Below are positions 9,625 through 18,119 of a stretch of DNA of 64,000 nt, in pieces. Within the stretch, counting starts at the first letter, position 1. Each line of letters starts with the position of its first letter. Both the position numbers and the translations under genes were made by a program. This stretch comes from an uncultured Odoribacter sp. (lineage in GTDB: Bacteria; Bacteroidota; Bacteroidia; Bacteroidales; Marinifilaceae). The stretch covers positions 1 through 64,000 of the forward strand of contig CALUKF010000008.1 in the NCBI GenBank assembly GCA_944321145.1, read 5' to 3'. Below the pieces are notes generated by a model, which saw nothing but the letters and a program-made list of their open reading frames with translations, was not told the DNA's origin and ran no database searches.

Positions 9625-10374
9625 TCATTCACCCCCTCGCTGCCGTACGACTTCAAACATCATCACGGCTGCTGCTGCAGACACATTCAACGACTCGATT
9701 TCCCCCTGCTGCGGGATACGCACCCGGTCGGTCACCACCGCCAGCAAGCCCTCGTCAATCCCCTTGTCCTCCGAACCCAACACAATCGCCACCGGCACCC
9801 GCATATCCGCCGCCGTATATACCTTCTCCGCCTTCTCCGTAGCGGCATACACCCGTATGCCCCGCCGGAACTTCAACTCCCTCACCACTCGTTTCAAGTT
9901 CAACGCCCGGCATACCGGCACCCGGTACAACGCCCCGGCGGAAGTCTTCAACGCATCCGACGAAATCTTTGCCGAATTCTTATTGGGAATCACCACGGCA
10001 TCCACCCCCGCACACTCCGCGCTCCGCACAATGCCGCCAAAATTGCGCACATCCGTTATCCGGTCTAAAATCAACACGAAAGGCACCCGTCCCCGCGCCT
10101 CCACCTCATCCAACACCTCGTCCAACTCCCGGTAAGGCACCGGTGCCACTTCCGCCAACACCCCTTGGTGGTTCCTGTCCGCAAAAGCCTTAAACGCCTC
10201 CTCCGGCACATACTGGAAAGGGATTCCCCGCTCCCGCACCAGCGTAAACAACTGCTGGAATAACTCCCCACGGTTCCCCTGCCTGAACATCACCTTGTCT
10301 ATCTCTTTCTCCTGCTGGATGGCTTCCATCACAGCCCGAATCCCGAATATACATTCCTGCTTATACTTTGCCAT
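9625..10374 (-). CDS. rlmB: 23S rRNA (guanosine-2'-O-)-methyltransferase RlmB (TrmH family)
   Basis: This SPOUT-class enzyme methylates a conserved ribose of 23S rRNA using S-adenosylmethionine. In the 249-residue protein, residues 1-80 form the L30e-like RNA-binding domain. The SPOUT motifs follow: LDRITDVRNFGGIVRSAE (motif 1, about 107), VLGSEDKGI (motif 2, about 197) and IPQQGEIESLNVSAAAAV (motif 3, about 218). It heads the housekeeping run and has a good promoter match upstream. Other TrmH-family rRNA/tRNA specificities are possible. Confidence 0.9.
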   Translation of the reverse strand: MAKYKQECIFGIRAVMEAIQQEKEIDKVMFRQGNRGELFQQLFTLVRERGIPFQYVPEEAFKAFADRNHQGVLAEVAPVPYRELDEVLDEVEARGRVPFVLILDRITDVRNFGGIVRSAECAGVDAVVIPNKNSAKISSDALKTSAGALYRVPVCRALNLKRVVRELKFRRGIRVYAATEKAEKVYTAADMRVPVAIVLGSEDKGIDEGLLAVVTDRVRIPQQGEIESLNVSAAAAVMMFEVVRQRGGE

Positions 10375-10411
10375 ACTTCATTCTAAATTAGCCTGAATCA
10401 AACGCTGCCCG

Positions 10412-10440
10412 CAAAGATACGAAAAATTAAACAACAGCAA
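10412..10440 (-). promoter_or_regulatory. Promoter for rlmB
   Basis: On the minus strand, TATCTTTG (10412-10419) matches the -7 consensus and a TTG (10438-10440) lies 18 bp upstream, close to the normal spacing for the Bacteroidales primary sigma factor. Confidence 0.6.
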
Positions 10441-10560
10441 GAAAAATCTAACAGATTTCTTTCCTTTGCCTTCCCCCTCATTCCGCAACCTTCCAATCCT
10501 CAATCGTGTTAGTTTCAAAAGAAAACAAAGCGTTATCACTCATTAAAATCTCCGCATACG

Positions 10561-10597
10561 AAAAAAAGAGTGCGGCACCGGAAAACCGGCACCGCAC
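10561..10597 (-). terminator. Terminator of the SusC/SusD locus
   Basis: On the minus strand, GTGCGG/CCGCAC and CCGG/CCGG stems, separated by a small internal loop around a tttt loop, are followed by a run of seven T. It lies 40 bp beyond the last gene of the 12-gene locus. The rest of 10375-10636 holds only the rlmB promoter. Confidence 0.8.
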
Positions 10598-10636
10598 GTC
10601 AGGAACACAACAATCTATGATAACAACAAAATAAAG

Positions 10637-11626
10637 CTATTCAAGAAGAGGAATAGACGGCTGTTTAAAAACAACAGCTTCAGCATTCGGTTTAAGGGTC
10701 ATAGTGGCTTTAAAAGTCACAGATGGAGGCACAACAGCTAAGAGGGCATTTACTAAATCGTTATTTACAGTCAAACTAAGTTTACCATCAATAGAAAACT
10801 GTGCCGACAATTCACTTTCCTTCATAGAAGCTCTAAAATCCAAATCCTGTGTTTCTACACTCATTTCAGTAATAGCCAACGTATCCAATGCCTCCGGATC
10901 GGCCAAACTACCTATCAATTCCTCTACAGCACTGCGCCATTCTTCCGGCAATTCCGTATACGGTATGGGAAGTTCCAATTTTGTTTCCAAAACATCTGCC
11001 ACTTCATCCGTAACAAGAACGGAACCATTTCTCACCGTTGCTCGCATAGCCGGAAAGACTTGCCACATTTCTGTTAAAGTAGAGCTTCTAATTTCAATTT
11101 CATCTGACGCTTCAGGGAGTTGTGTAATGGAAAAAGATACATTTTGAGGCAATTCTTCAAAAAAAGCATTTACAGGCAACTCTACAGTGCCATTCACCAT
11201 AGTCTGCATGACAAAATCAGAAGCCTGCCATTCCCCAATCCATCCCTGCGTATAGTCAATCAATTCCAATGTCGTAACAGCCGGTCCCTCTACCCATTCG
11301 CTGTAGCGTTCTCCTTCTTTGGCACGCACTTTCCACGTATACGTCGTTTCAGGAGTCAAGTTTTCAATTCCGTAAGAAATACTTTGCGTAGCAGGCAACA
11401 CTTCACCATTCCATTCTACCTCATATTCCGAATTTTCGCCATCCCATGCCAAAACCGCTGATACATCCAACTGACTTTCAATTCTCAAGTTAGAAGGGGT
11501 AACCACCTGTTTCAATTCTTCCCCGGCGTCATCTTTTCCTCCGTCATCTGTGCCGTTGTCATTGCAGGCTGCCACGAAGGCAGCCAGCAATGCGGTCAAA
11601 GTCAAAAATATAATGTGCTTTTTCAT
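10637..11626 (-). CDS. Lipoprotein with fibronectin type III domain
   Basis: This 329-residue protein has a lipoprotein signal with lipobox VAAC (Cys21) and an acidic, glycine-rich linker. A fibronectin-III domain follows (about 40-120, with the typical L-P-x-T-x-Y-x-W-x-V-R pattern). The remaining about 200 residues are an uncharacterised beta-rich domain. I start at MKKHII (11626) rather than eight codons earlier, because the signal peptide fits. It is the last gene of the SusC/SusD locus and is probably a surface-exposed accessory protein. Confidence 0.82.
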   Translation of the reverse strand: MKKHIIFLTLTALLAAFVAACNDNGTDDGGKDDAGEELKQVVTPSNLRIESQLDVSAVLAWDGENSEYEVEWNGEVLPATQSISYGIENLTPETTYTWKVRAKEGERYSEWVEGPAVTTLELIDYTQGWIGEWQASDFVMQTMVNGTVELPVNAFFEELPQNVSFSITQLPEASDEIEIRSSTLTEMWQVFPAMRATVRNGSVLVTDEVADVLETKLELPIPYTELPEEWRSAVEELIGSLADPEALDTLAITEMSVETQDLDFRASMKESELSAQFSIDGKLSLTVNNDLVNALLAVVPPSVTFKATMTLKPNAEAVVFKQPSIPLLE

Positions 11627-11637
11627 AACATTCTGTT

Positions 11638-14298
11638 TTAATATTTCCAATTATCAAATCCATAACCTTCCTGTTGGTCGACAATTTTCCAGAAAGAAGT
11701 TCTTCCTGACTCTAATGCTTCCAACAATTCTTCCAGAATCGGATCAGGAATATCACCTGACAAGCGATTACCATTCAAGTTACATTCATTACCAAAGGAA
11801 GAAGTGAAATTCTTAGAACTACCTCCATAGAAATTCTCAGGGATAGAACCGCTCAAGTTATTGTTCTCCAAATTCAATTTTTTCAATGACAAACTACCCA
11901 AAGCTGTTGCAGGCAATTCACCATTCAATTTATTATTTTGCAAATACAATTCTTGCAACGTAGCCGAAACATTAATAATCTCACCCGGAATAGTACCGGA
12001 CAATTGATTATTCGACAAGTTCAAAACCTTGAGAGCAGGCATATTAAATAGGAACGAAGATACCAACCCTTCCAATTGATTATTGGACAAATTTAATGTC
12101 TGCAATGCCAACATAGAAGCACCCATTTCATACGGAATTGCAGTCAATCGATTATTGCTCATATTCAAACTTGTCAATGCTGACAAATTACCAAAAGTAG
12201 ATGGTATTTCACCTGCAATCTTATTATTACTCAAATTCATTGTTTTTAAAACTGTCAAATTACCTATTTCAGTAGGCAAAGCAGTCAATTCATTATCAAT
12301 AATCGTTAATGCAGTTAAAGCTGATAAATTGCCTATTTCAGCAGGAAGATTTGTCAATGTACTACGTTCAATAGTTAAAGTATTCAGAGTTGATAAATTA
12401 CCAATTTCAGCAGGCAAAGCAGTCAAATTCGTCGTGTCAATAGTTAACGTCTTCAAATTAGATAGATTGCCAATCCCCGATGTCAATTCACCCTCCAAAC
12501 CACCAATAAGAGTCAATGTCTCTAAATTCGTCAATTGCCCTATTTCTTGCGGTAAAGAAGTAAACTTGGAGATTTTATCATCTACTCCGATACTTAAAGT
12601 TTTCAAATTACGTAATTTGCCAAATACCGCCGGAAATTCTCCTGTATGCTCACAAGCAATAACTAATGAATTCAGATTGGTTAATTCACTAATAAAATCA
12701 AGCGGATCTGCAGAAGCCATTTGCAATTCCAAAGTTTCTAGATTTTCTAACTGCCATAACTCCTCCGGAATAGAAGTAAAACCACCTATCAATACCAATT
12801 TCTTCAGATTTTTCAAACGACCTAACTCTGCCGGAATCGCACCAACTACACCAGAAGCCTCTATTTCCAAAGTTTCCAAATACTCAAGATCCCCAATACA
12901 AGCAGGAAGTTCACCTTTCATTCCTCTAAAAAACATACCATTAAGGTTCAATGCAGTTATTTTATTATCAGCATTTGCATCAACTCCATTATATGAATTC
13001 AGATCATCCTTATTGTCAAAATCCCAACTCGTTGGTATAACAGCCAGATCTTCCATTCCTAAAGCATCGTACATTGCTCGCAATACATCTTTATCATCCA
13101 TCCGCTCCCGTCCAGCTTGATTGATTGACAATTTATTTTCAATAGAGTTATTTTCTCCATCTCTGATAATGATTGTTGCAAAGCGTGGCAATTCTCCTTC
13201 CGGATTCGGATCGACCTCAAATACCAAGGAATGGTTCTCCATTGCCTTAGAATTTGGAGAATCAACCAATCTTACCCACTCCAATCGTTCAGACATTTCT
13301 ACCTTATATCCTACATTTGTCTGAACATTGAAAATCGCTTGTCCGCCAGATTGTGGAACCTCTGCTGTAAGAGGCGTTACAATCACGGTAGGTTCTGGAG
13401 CCTGTATCACGGTAAAGATTTGTTGCAAATCAGAATTTTTATCCTTGATAGTAACAATACCTCGACGTTCTGCATTGCTTTCAACCTTCCATTCATCTAT
13501 CTTTAAACATAACACATCCTCCCGATCATTATCTATCACATGCAACCAGTCCTTTGCTGCCTCTTCCACTATTACATCATATTGAATGTTTGTCCGCAAT
13601 TCCACCTCAATATCCAAACCTTGCAATGGAACTCGACGTTCTGTAGACAACAGCACTAATTGGTCTTTCTGGCTCTGGAACACTTTTACAGTATCCGGAA
13701 TAAATTTAGACTCATCCTCAACAATCACATACCCCAAACGTCCTTCCGGATTCTCATTAGCAGCAATGGTAAACACTAACTCCGTATTTTCCATCGCCTT
13801 ACTAGACACTGACTCTTTCTGCATAATCCATTCTGCCGACTCCTCCGGAATAGTTACAACATATTGGATATTAGACTGTATCGATACTCGCATCTCTCCC
13901 CCTTCTTGCCCAAACACTTCCTTGTCAGCAGAAGCAATGACAGCATCTTTTTGCTTTTGCGTCACATTAAGCAACGTCTTCTGGTCACCAACCGCTAAAG
14001 TCAACAACACATTGCGGTCATCGTAATCAGTATTTTCCGTCAAGGTAAAATGCACCCGGGTAGAACCTTCCCCACCGCTTTCCGGCGAGAAAGTACACCA
14101 ATCCGTTGCTCCGGTCAACGTCCAAGGCGTATTGCTGTTGATAAAAACATCCGCAGCAGTTCCCCCTTCCGAACCAATAACAAACTCTTGTTCCGTCACG
14201 TCGTACACCACGCCCGCAACAAATTCTGTCTCGTCATCTTCGCATGCCGTCACCAACAGCCAAGCGAAAAGCATATAGAATAATCGTACCTTTTTCAT
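11638..14298 (-). CDS. BACON-domain and leucine-rich-repeat lipoprotein
   Basis: This 886-residue protein begins with a lipoprotein signal (lipobox VTAC, Cys19). About four BACON-type repeats follow (roughly 33-115, 116-205, 206-300, 301-400), each with the EGG/NT-x-W pattern. After an EF-like acidic segment (about 430-465) come some 17 leucine-rich repeats of about 23 residues, the middle ones nearly identical (LPAEIGNLS...LTTL type). The gene is noticeably AT-rich and Asn-rich compared with its neighbours. Such proteins are usually surface-exposed ligand binders. It lies 21 bp after the DUF4302 gene and 11 bp before the fibronectin lipoprotein. Confidence 0.85.
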   Translation of the reverse strand: MKKVRLFYMLFAWLLVTACEDDETEFVAGVVYDVTEQEFVIGSEGGTAADVFINSNTPWTLTGATDWCTFSPESGGEGSTRVHFTLTENTDYDDRNVLLTLAVGDQKTLLNVTQKQKDAVIASADKEVFGQEGGEMRVSIQSNIQYVVTIPEESAEWIMQKESVSSKAMENTELVFTIAANENPEGRLGYVIVEDESKFIPDTVKVFQSQKDQLVLLSTERRVPLQGLDIEVELRTNIQYDVIVEEAAKDWLHVIDNDREDVLCLKIDEWKVESNAERRGIVTIKDKNSDLQQIFTVIQAPEPTVIVTPLTAEVPQSGGQAIFNVQTNVGYKVEMSERLEWVRLVDSPNSKAMENHSLVFEVDPNPEGELPRFATIIIRDGENNSIENKLSINQAGRERMDDKDVLRAMYDALGMEDLAVIPTSWDFDNKDDLNSYNGVDANADNKITALNLNGMFFRGMKGELPACIGDLEYLETLEIEASGVVGAIPAELGRLKNLKKLVLIGGFTSIPEELWQLENLETLELQMASADPLDFISELTNLNSLVIACEHTGEFPAVFGKLRNLKTLSIGVDDKISKFTSLPQEIGQLTNLETLTLIGGLEGELTSGIGNLSNLKTLTIDTTNLTALPAEIGNLSTLNTLTIERSTLTNLPAEIGNLSALTALTIIDNELTALPTEIGNLTVLKTMNLSNNKIAGEIPSTFGNLSALTSLNMSNNRLTAIPYEMGASMLALQTLNLSNNQLEGLVSSFLFNMPALKVLNLSNNQLSGTIPGEIINVSATLQELYLQNNKLNGELPATALGSLSLKKLNLENNNLSGSIPENFYGGSSKNFTSSFGNECNLNGNRLSGDIPDPILEELLEALESGRTSFWKIVDQQEGYGFDNWKY
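12060..12560 (-). repeat. Near-identical leucine-rich-repeat units at DNA level
   Basis: Within the BACON/LRR gene, a roughly 69-bp unit recurs several times (for example around 12270, 12340 and 12410) with short shared blocks such as caatagttaa and aaattaccaatttcagcagg. These are coding repeats that could expand or contract by recombination. Confidence 0.7.
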
Positions 14299-14319
14299 AA
14301 GATTCTATTTTTTCGTTTC

Positions 14320-15660
14320 TTAATTGTTTTCATCCAACGGAGTAAAGAGGCACCATGCCAAATTATCCTCGTTCTGCACCATATAAAATTGTTCACCCAC
14401 AGGAATAATGGTAAAAGGAGAATCGCAGAAGAAATTACTCATAGGACCGCCCCCCATTGCTGGATCTAAAGCATATTGAAATCCAAACCATCTTTGAGTA
14501 TCATAACTCGGAGCCACCGGAATAATCGTACGTCCTAAAAATTCAAACGAAACTTGATCGCTTTCAACTCCTTCACCAGGATGATCTGTAAACAATTTTG
14601 CCAATGTTGTCATAATACTTTCCTCCGTCTCACGCAAATAAACTTGTCCGGCACATTCTCCTTGCAAATCCCAATAGAAACGGAATTCTTGAATTCCATG
14701 TCCGTCCGGAATCAAACAATACCTTCCTCCAACCAAAACAGGAGCCCCACCTTCCACAAAACTAAAGGCATCCCATTTCTTTGCCAAATTAACCGCATCG
14801 GGGAAATGCAAGAGGCAACGCTCCGTATTGGACTGCGACCGGAAAAAGTGACCGGTTACGCCCTCGTCCACAATCCGGTAAGAATAAGTCTCCCGGTCAA
14901 AAGCCACTTCCGAGAAAGTCTGCCCGCCAAAAGTCACCGGTTCTTGGAAAGCAATCCCGTTTACCGAAGAATGCACCGGCAGGCGTTCAGCCACCGTCTC
15001 CCCGTCCTTGGCATAAGTCAGGTAAGCCATCCGCAATTTCGGGCTATAGTAGAAAAACGCCGTGTCGTTGCCCATCGTCAAATAATTGTAGAACGGCTGA
15101 TTCGGGTCAATGTAGAACTGCCCGATAGCATCCCGCCATTTCGGCATGTTCTCCCAATCCTCGGCAGTCGCCTTGACCAAATTTGCCGACCATTTGTTTT
15201 TCTTGCCCAACAGGCTGATGCAGTCGTCCTCCACGCCCACAATCAGGAACTCGTATTCACCGCCGAATCCCAATCCTGCCCTGCCACCGGCAGCTTCCGG
15301 GGCGGGGTCTGCCAAGAGATGCAGAAGGCTGTAGGTGCTGAAATTCAAGACCGGTCCCAAGGAAGCGTTATAACTATAGGAACTATAAGTCGTATCACCC
15401 GCTTCATCGAAGTCGGAAATCATCTTTACCCGCTTCCCTTCCTCGAATTTCATCAGGAAAGTATATGCCCCATACTGGGAAGTGTCGGGATTATAAATAA
15501 GTTTCCAACCGTATTCCGATGCCAAAAGGGTGGCATCGCATTCGTCAATAAATTGGTTCAAACGGTGGGTGGAAATGTCCTCGAAAACATAATCGTTATC
15601 AACAGAACAAGCGTATACCAGCAACGTCCACCCCATGATCATCAATAATACTCTTTTCAT
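14320..15660 (-). CDS. DUF4302 family lipoprotein (copy 2)
   Basis: The 446-residue protein has lipobox VYAC (Cys18), followed by the DUF4302 region. The diagnostic N-terminal stretch includes WKLIYNPDTSQYGAYTFLMKF around residues 52-75. The rest is a mixed alpha/beta domain with no catalytic motif I recognise. It matches the gene at 21503-22864 in length and order, including the CD-x-LL/WK start and a conserved NASLGPVL/NASQGAVL segment. The family is known mainly from loci with SusC/SusD and a HExxH lipoprotein, as here, so it is probably a surface accessory subunit of the importer. Confidence 0.88.
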   Translation of the reverse strand: MKRVLLMIMGWTLLVYACSVDNDYVFEDISTHRLNQFIDECDATLLASEYGWKLIYNPDTSQYGAYTFLMKFEEGKRVKMISDFDEAGDTTYSSYSYNASLGPVLNFSTYSLLHLLADPAPEAAGGRAGLGFGGEYEFLIVGVEDDCISLLGKKNKWSANLVKATAEDWENMPKWRDAIGQFYIDPNQPFYNYLTMGNDTAFFYYSPKLRMAYLTYAKDGETVAERLPVHSSVNGIAFQEPVTFGGQTFSEVAFDRETYSYRIVDEGVTGHFFRSQSNTERCLLHFPDAVNLAKKWDAFSFVEGGAPVLVGGRYCLIPDGHGIQEFRFYWDLQGECAGQVYLRETEESIMTTLAKLFTDHPGEGVESDQVSFEFLGRTIIPVAPSYDTQRWFGFQYALDPAMGGGPMSNFFCDSPFTIIPVGEQFYMVQNEDNLAWCLFTPLDENN

Positions 15661-15673
15661 AATCTACGTCGTT

Positions 15674-16534
15674 TTAATTGTCCGAACTTTCACCCGCTGC
15701 CTCTTCTTCCGCAGCTTCTTGTTTCACCTTTTCGATGGCTGTCAATACTTCTGCCCGCAAAGCATCCATGTCCACTCCCCACACGCTTTGCATGTAATTC
15801 AACAGCAAAGTCTCTTTTTCTTGTATCTTTTCGCCGCCTGCCAGCATATAAGAATCCCATTGCTGCTCGGTGGAATGCACATAATAAGAGAACATTTCAG
15901 CAAAGTCCTCGTCGGCATCCGCCATCGCATAGTTGGAAATACACCCGGACTGGAACCAACCGGAGGAAACCGTTGCCCAGTTGGAGGTATAAACGTCTGC
16001 CGTCACCAAGCCGAAAGATTCCGGATATTCCACTGTCTGGTGCAGGATGTGGCTGAACTCGTGGTGGAAGTTGTGTACATATTGCAATACCATATTGTCG
16101 CTTTTCGGGTCATCGTAATTCAGGTTGTACATGGTAATCTTGTTACCGCCAGCAGCTTCCCCCAACAAATACGTACCATCCTCATTGTACCCGGCACTGC
16201 CAATCAACATGACCTGTTTCGGGCAAAGGGTCGCAAAGAAATCGTCCCCGGCAACCTTCAGGTAAGGATCAACCCACACGGTCTTAATCACTTCCAGGAA
16301 AGGTCGCACCTTGTCCTCCTCGGGAGGCACCAGGTTATAATCCTGATTGGACTCGAAATCTTCCCATTGGTACAAGATTTCAATGTTATAAGGCTTTGTG
16401 AAATTATCCATAATCCATTGGTCTAATTCCGACAATTCCTCCTCTTCCACTTCTAAAATGGACGGATGGAAATCCTCATCCGAGCATGCGGCAAAAAGCA
16501 CCGCCAAACTCCATATCAATAACCATTTCTTCAT
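15674..16534 (-). CDS. Substrate import-associated zinc metallohydrolase lipoprotein (copy 2)
   Basis: This 286-residue lipoprotein (lipobox FAAC, Cys17) has the zinc-protease motif HEFSH at residues 158-162. A possible third ligand, Glu213, lies in the downstream EDFAEM motif about 50 residues later. It fits the family of zinc metallohydrolase lipoproteins found beside TonB/SusC transporters (TIGR04549 type). It probably trims peptides or proteins at the cell surface before import. It is paired with SusD2 (22 bp upstream) and with a DUF4302 gene (14 bp downstream). Confidence 0.9.
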   Translation of the reverse strand: MKKWLLIWSLAVLFAACSDEDFHPSILEVEEEELSELDQWIMDNFTKPYNIEILYQWEDFESNQDYNLVPPEEDKVRPFLEVIKTVWVDPYLKVAGDDFFATLCPKQVMLIGSAGYNEDGTYLLGEAAGGNKITMYNLNYDDPKSDNMVLQYVHNFHHEFSHILHQTVEYPESFGLVTADVYTSNWATVSSGWFQSGCISNYAMADADEDFAEMFSYYVHSTEQQWDSYMLAGGEKIQEKETLLLNYMQSVWGVDMDALRAEVLTAIEKVKQEAAEEEAAGESSDN

Positions 16535-16555
16535 ATCTCTATCGTTTAAGTCAGT

Positions 16556-18091
16556 TTATCGTTCATTGGGTACTACGCCCACTTTCTGGGCTTCTTGCGG
16601 AATCTGCAGGGCACGGCGCTTGTCGTAACGGTCAAGCTCAATGTCGCGGCGTTCCCAGTGGATGTTGTGTGTAACCGGCAAATGGAAACGCTTGATATCA
16701 AACCAGCGCATGCCTTCCTGTAAGAATTCCATCCGGCGGATTTGACTGACGCATTTCATTAGTGCCATCTTACGCTCGTCAGCTTCCAATTCTGCCTTAT
16801 AATGCGGTTCCAAATCAAGTACAGATGCCCCATCCCCACTTTCACTATAATATGCCACTACTTCATCCAACGTCATCGGTACATACGAACCCATGGTCAA
16901 ATTCACACGTTTGGAAACAAACGCATTTAAATCTTGCAAAGCGTGAACAAAATCACCTTTCATCGTGTAAGCCTCTACCCGGTTCAGAGCAACATCTTCC
17001 ACCGTAAACATCGGCACGTTCAGCCAAGTCATACCCCGGTTGGAAGTCATGCTTTCGTTTTTAAAATAACCGTAAGATTTGATCATGCTCACTTCTGCAG
17101 AGCTACCGTCAGAACCTATGTTTTTGTACACCCACGGACCGCGAATCCCATTGGTCAAAGGCACTATTTCACGGAAAAGCGTCGGGGACAAATTGTAAAT
17201 ACTGTTCCGCGGCGGGCAAGTAGCATAAATGTCGTTCCAATAAGTTTCTATTGTCACGGACAACAAAATAGCCGGTTCAGAAGGCAACGTATATTGCAAC
17301 GCATATTCCAAAGGATCTAAGCTATTTTGTCCCAACAAATCCCTCATCTCAGCCGTAAAGTCCTCCGGGATTGCCTTGTTGGCATGCTCCAACACCTTGT
17401 CCCAATCCGTTCCTTTATAAGTATAGAAACGGGCAGCAAAGGCATGGGCAGCACGGGAAGTAAAGTGGTACTTCGGCTGGTCATACATCGTCTCGTCGAT
17501 CAACGCGATGCCGCGGCGGATATCCTCCTCGATAAAATCATAACATTCCTGAACGGTGTTACGGGTATAGTATTTCACAGCCACCGTCTCCGGCTCTTTC
17601 ACGTAGGGAACCCCCAATGCCGTTTCTGCCGTGGCAGGGTCGTAATGTTCTGCCCACAGGTTCACCAACAGGAAGTGCCCCAAAGCGCGGCACAACAAAG
17701 CTTCGCCTTTCAGTGCCCTCAGTTCCGGAGTCTCCGGCTGGGATTCAATCACCTTCAAAGCGTGGTTGGCAACTGAAATGCCTTCATACCACCCCGTCCA
17801 TACGGCAAAAGGAGAATCGAAATCATCGTCCGTACCGTCTTCCCAATAATACATTTCCTCATCGGTAATTGCCGTGGCGCAAGTGGAGCCTTTCCCCATG
17901 TCCGTCACGTTGTCGCTCATCATCTCGCAAATCAGATGGTAAGCAGCCTGCGGATAGGCGTTGACCAGCAACTCGCGGACATCGTCGGAAGTCTCCACCT
18001 TGGCACGCGCATCTGGCTCTTCGTCCAGAAAATTGTTACAACCGATAAACATCGATCCAATTGTTATGAATAATAAAACTGCTTTTTTCAT
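16556..18091 (-). CDS. RagB/SusD family nutrient-binding lipoprotein (SusD2)
   Basis: The 511-residue surface lipoprotein (lipobox FIGC, Cys18) is expected to cap the SusC2 barrel and bind substrate. Its N-terminus (CNNFLDEEPDARAKV) and the C-terminal motif with FLQEGMRWFDIKRFH (about 475) are hallmarks of the family. Tetratricopeptide-like helices run through residues 80-250. I use the ATG at 18091 (MKKAVLL), as the upstream in-frame ATG at 18118 precedes the signal peptide and almost touches susC2. It is a paralogue of the protein at 23754-25271. Confidence 0.93.
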   Translation of the reverse strand: MKKAVLLFITIGSMFIGCNNFLDEEPDARAKVETSDDVRELLVNAYPQAAYHLICEMMSDNVTDMGKGSTCATAITDEEMYYWEDGTDDDFDSPFAVWTGWYEGISVANHALKVIESQPETPELRALKGEALLCRALGHFLLVNLWAEHYDPATAETALGVPYVKEPETVAVKYYTRNTVQECYDFIEEDIRRGIALIDETMYDQPKYHFTSRAAHAFAARFYTYKGTDWDKVLEHANKAIPEDFTAEMRDLLGQNSLDPLEYALQYTLPSEPAILLSVTIETYWNDIYATCPPRNSIYNLSPTLFREIVPLTNGIRGPWVYKNIGSDGSSAEVSMIKSYGYFKNESMTSNRGMTWLNVPMFTVEDVALNRVEAYTMKGDFVHALQDLNAFVSKRVNLTMGSYVPMTLDEVVAYYSESGDGASVLDLEPHYKAELEADERKMALMKCVSQIRRMEFLQEGMRWFDIKRFHLPVTHNIHWERRDIELDRYDKRRALQIPQEAQKVGVVPNER

Positions 18092-18119
18092 ATTCGTAGT
18101 TTTTAATAAATCCGACATA

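Noticed and set aside
9582..9656. Longer start for the ACT-domain protein
   Set aside because: It would overlap the 3' end of rlmB and include the -7 box at 9604-9611.
12060..12560. CRISPR-like direct repeats
   Set aside because: The repeats are in-frame coding units of a leucine-rich-repeat protein with no unique spacers. No CRISPR array or cas gene was seen anywhere in the window.
12083..13120. Plus-strand reading frame opposite the LRR gene
   Set aside because: It is the antisense shadow of the leucine-rich repeats, low in complexity and without motifs.
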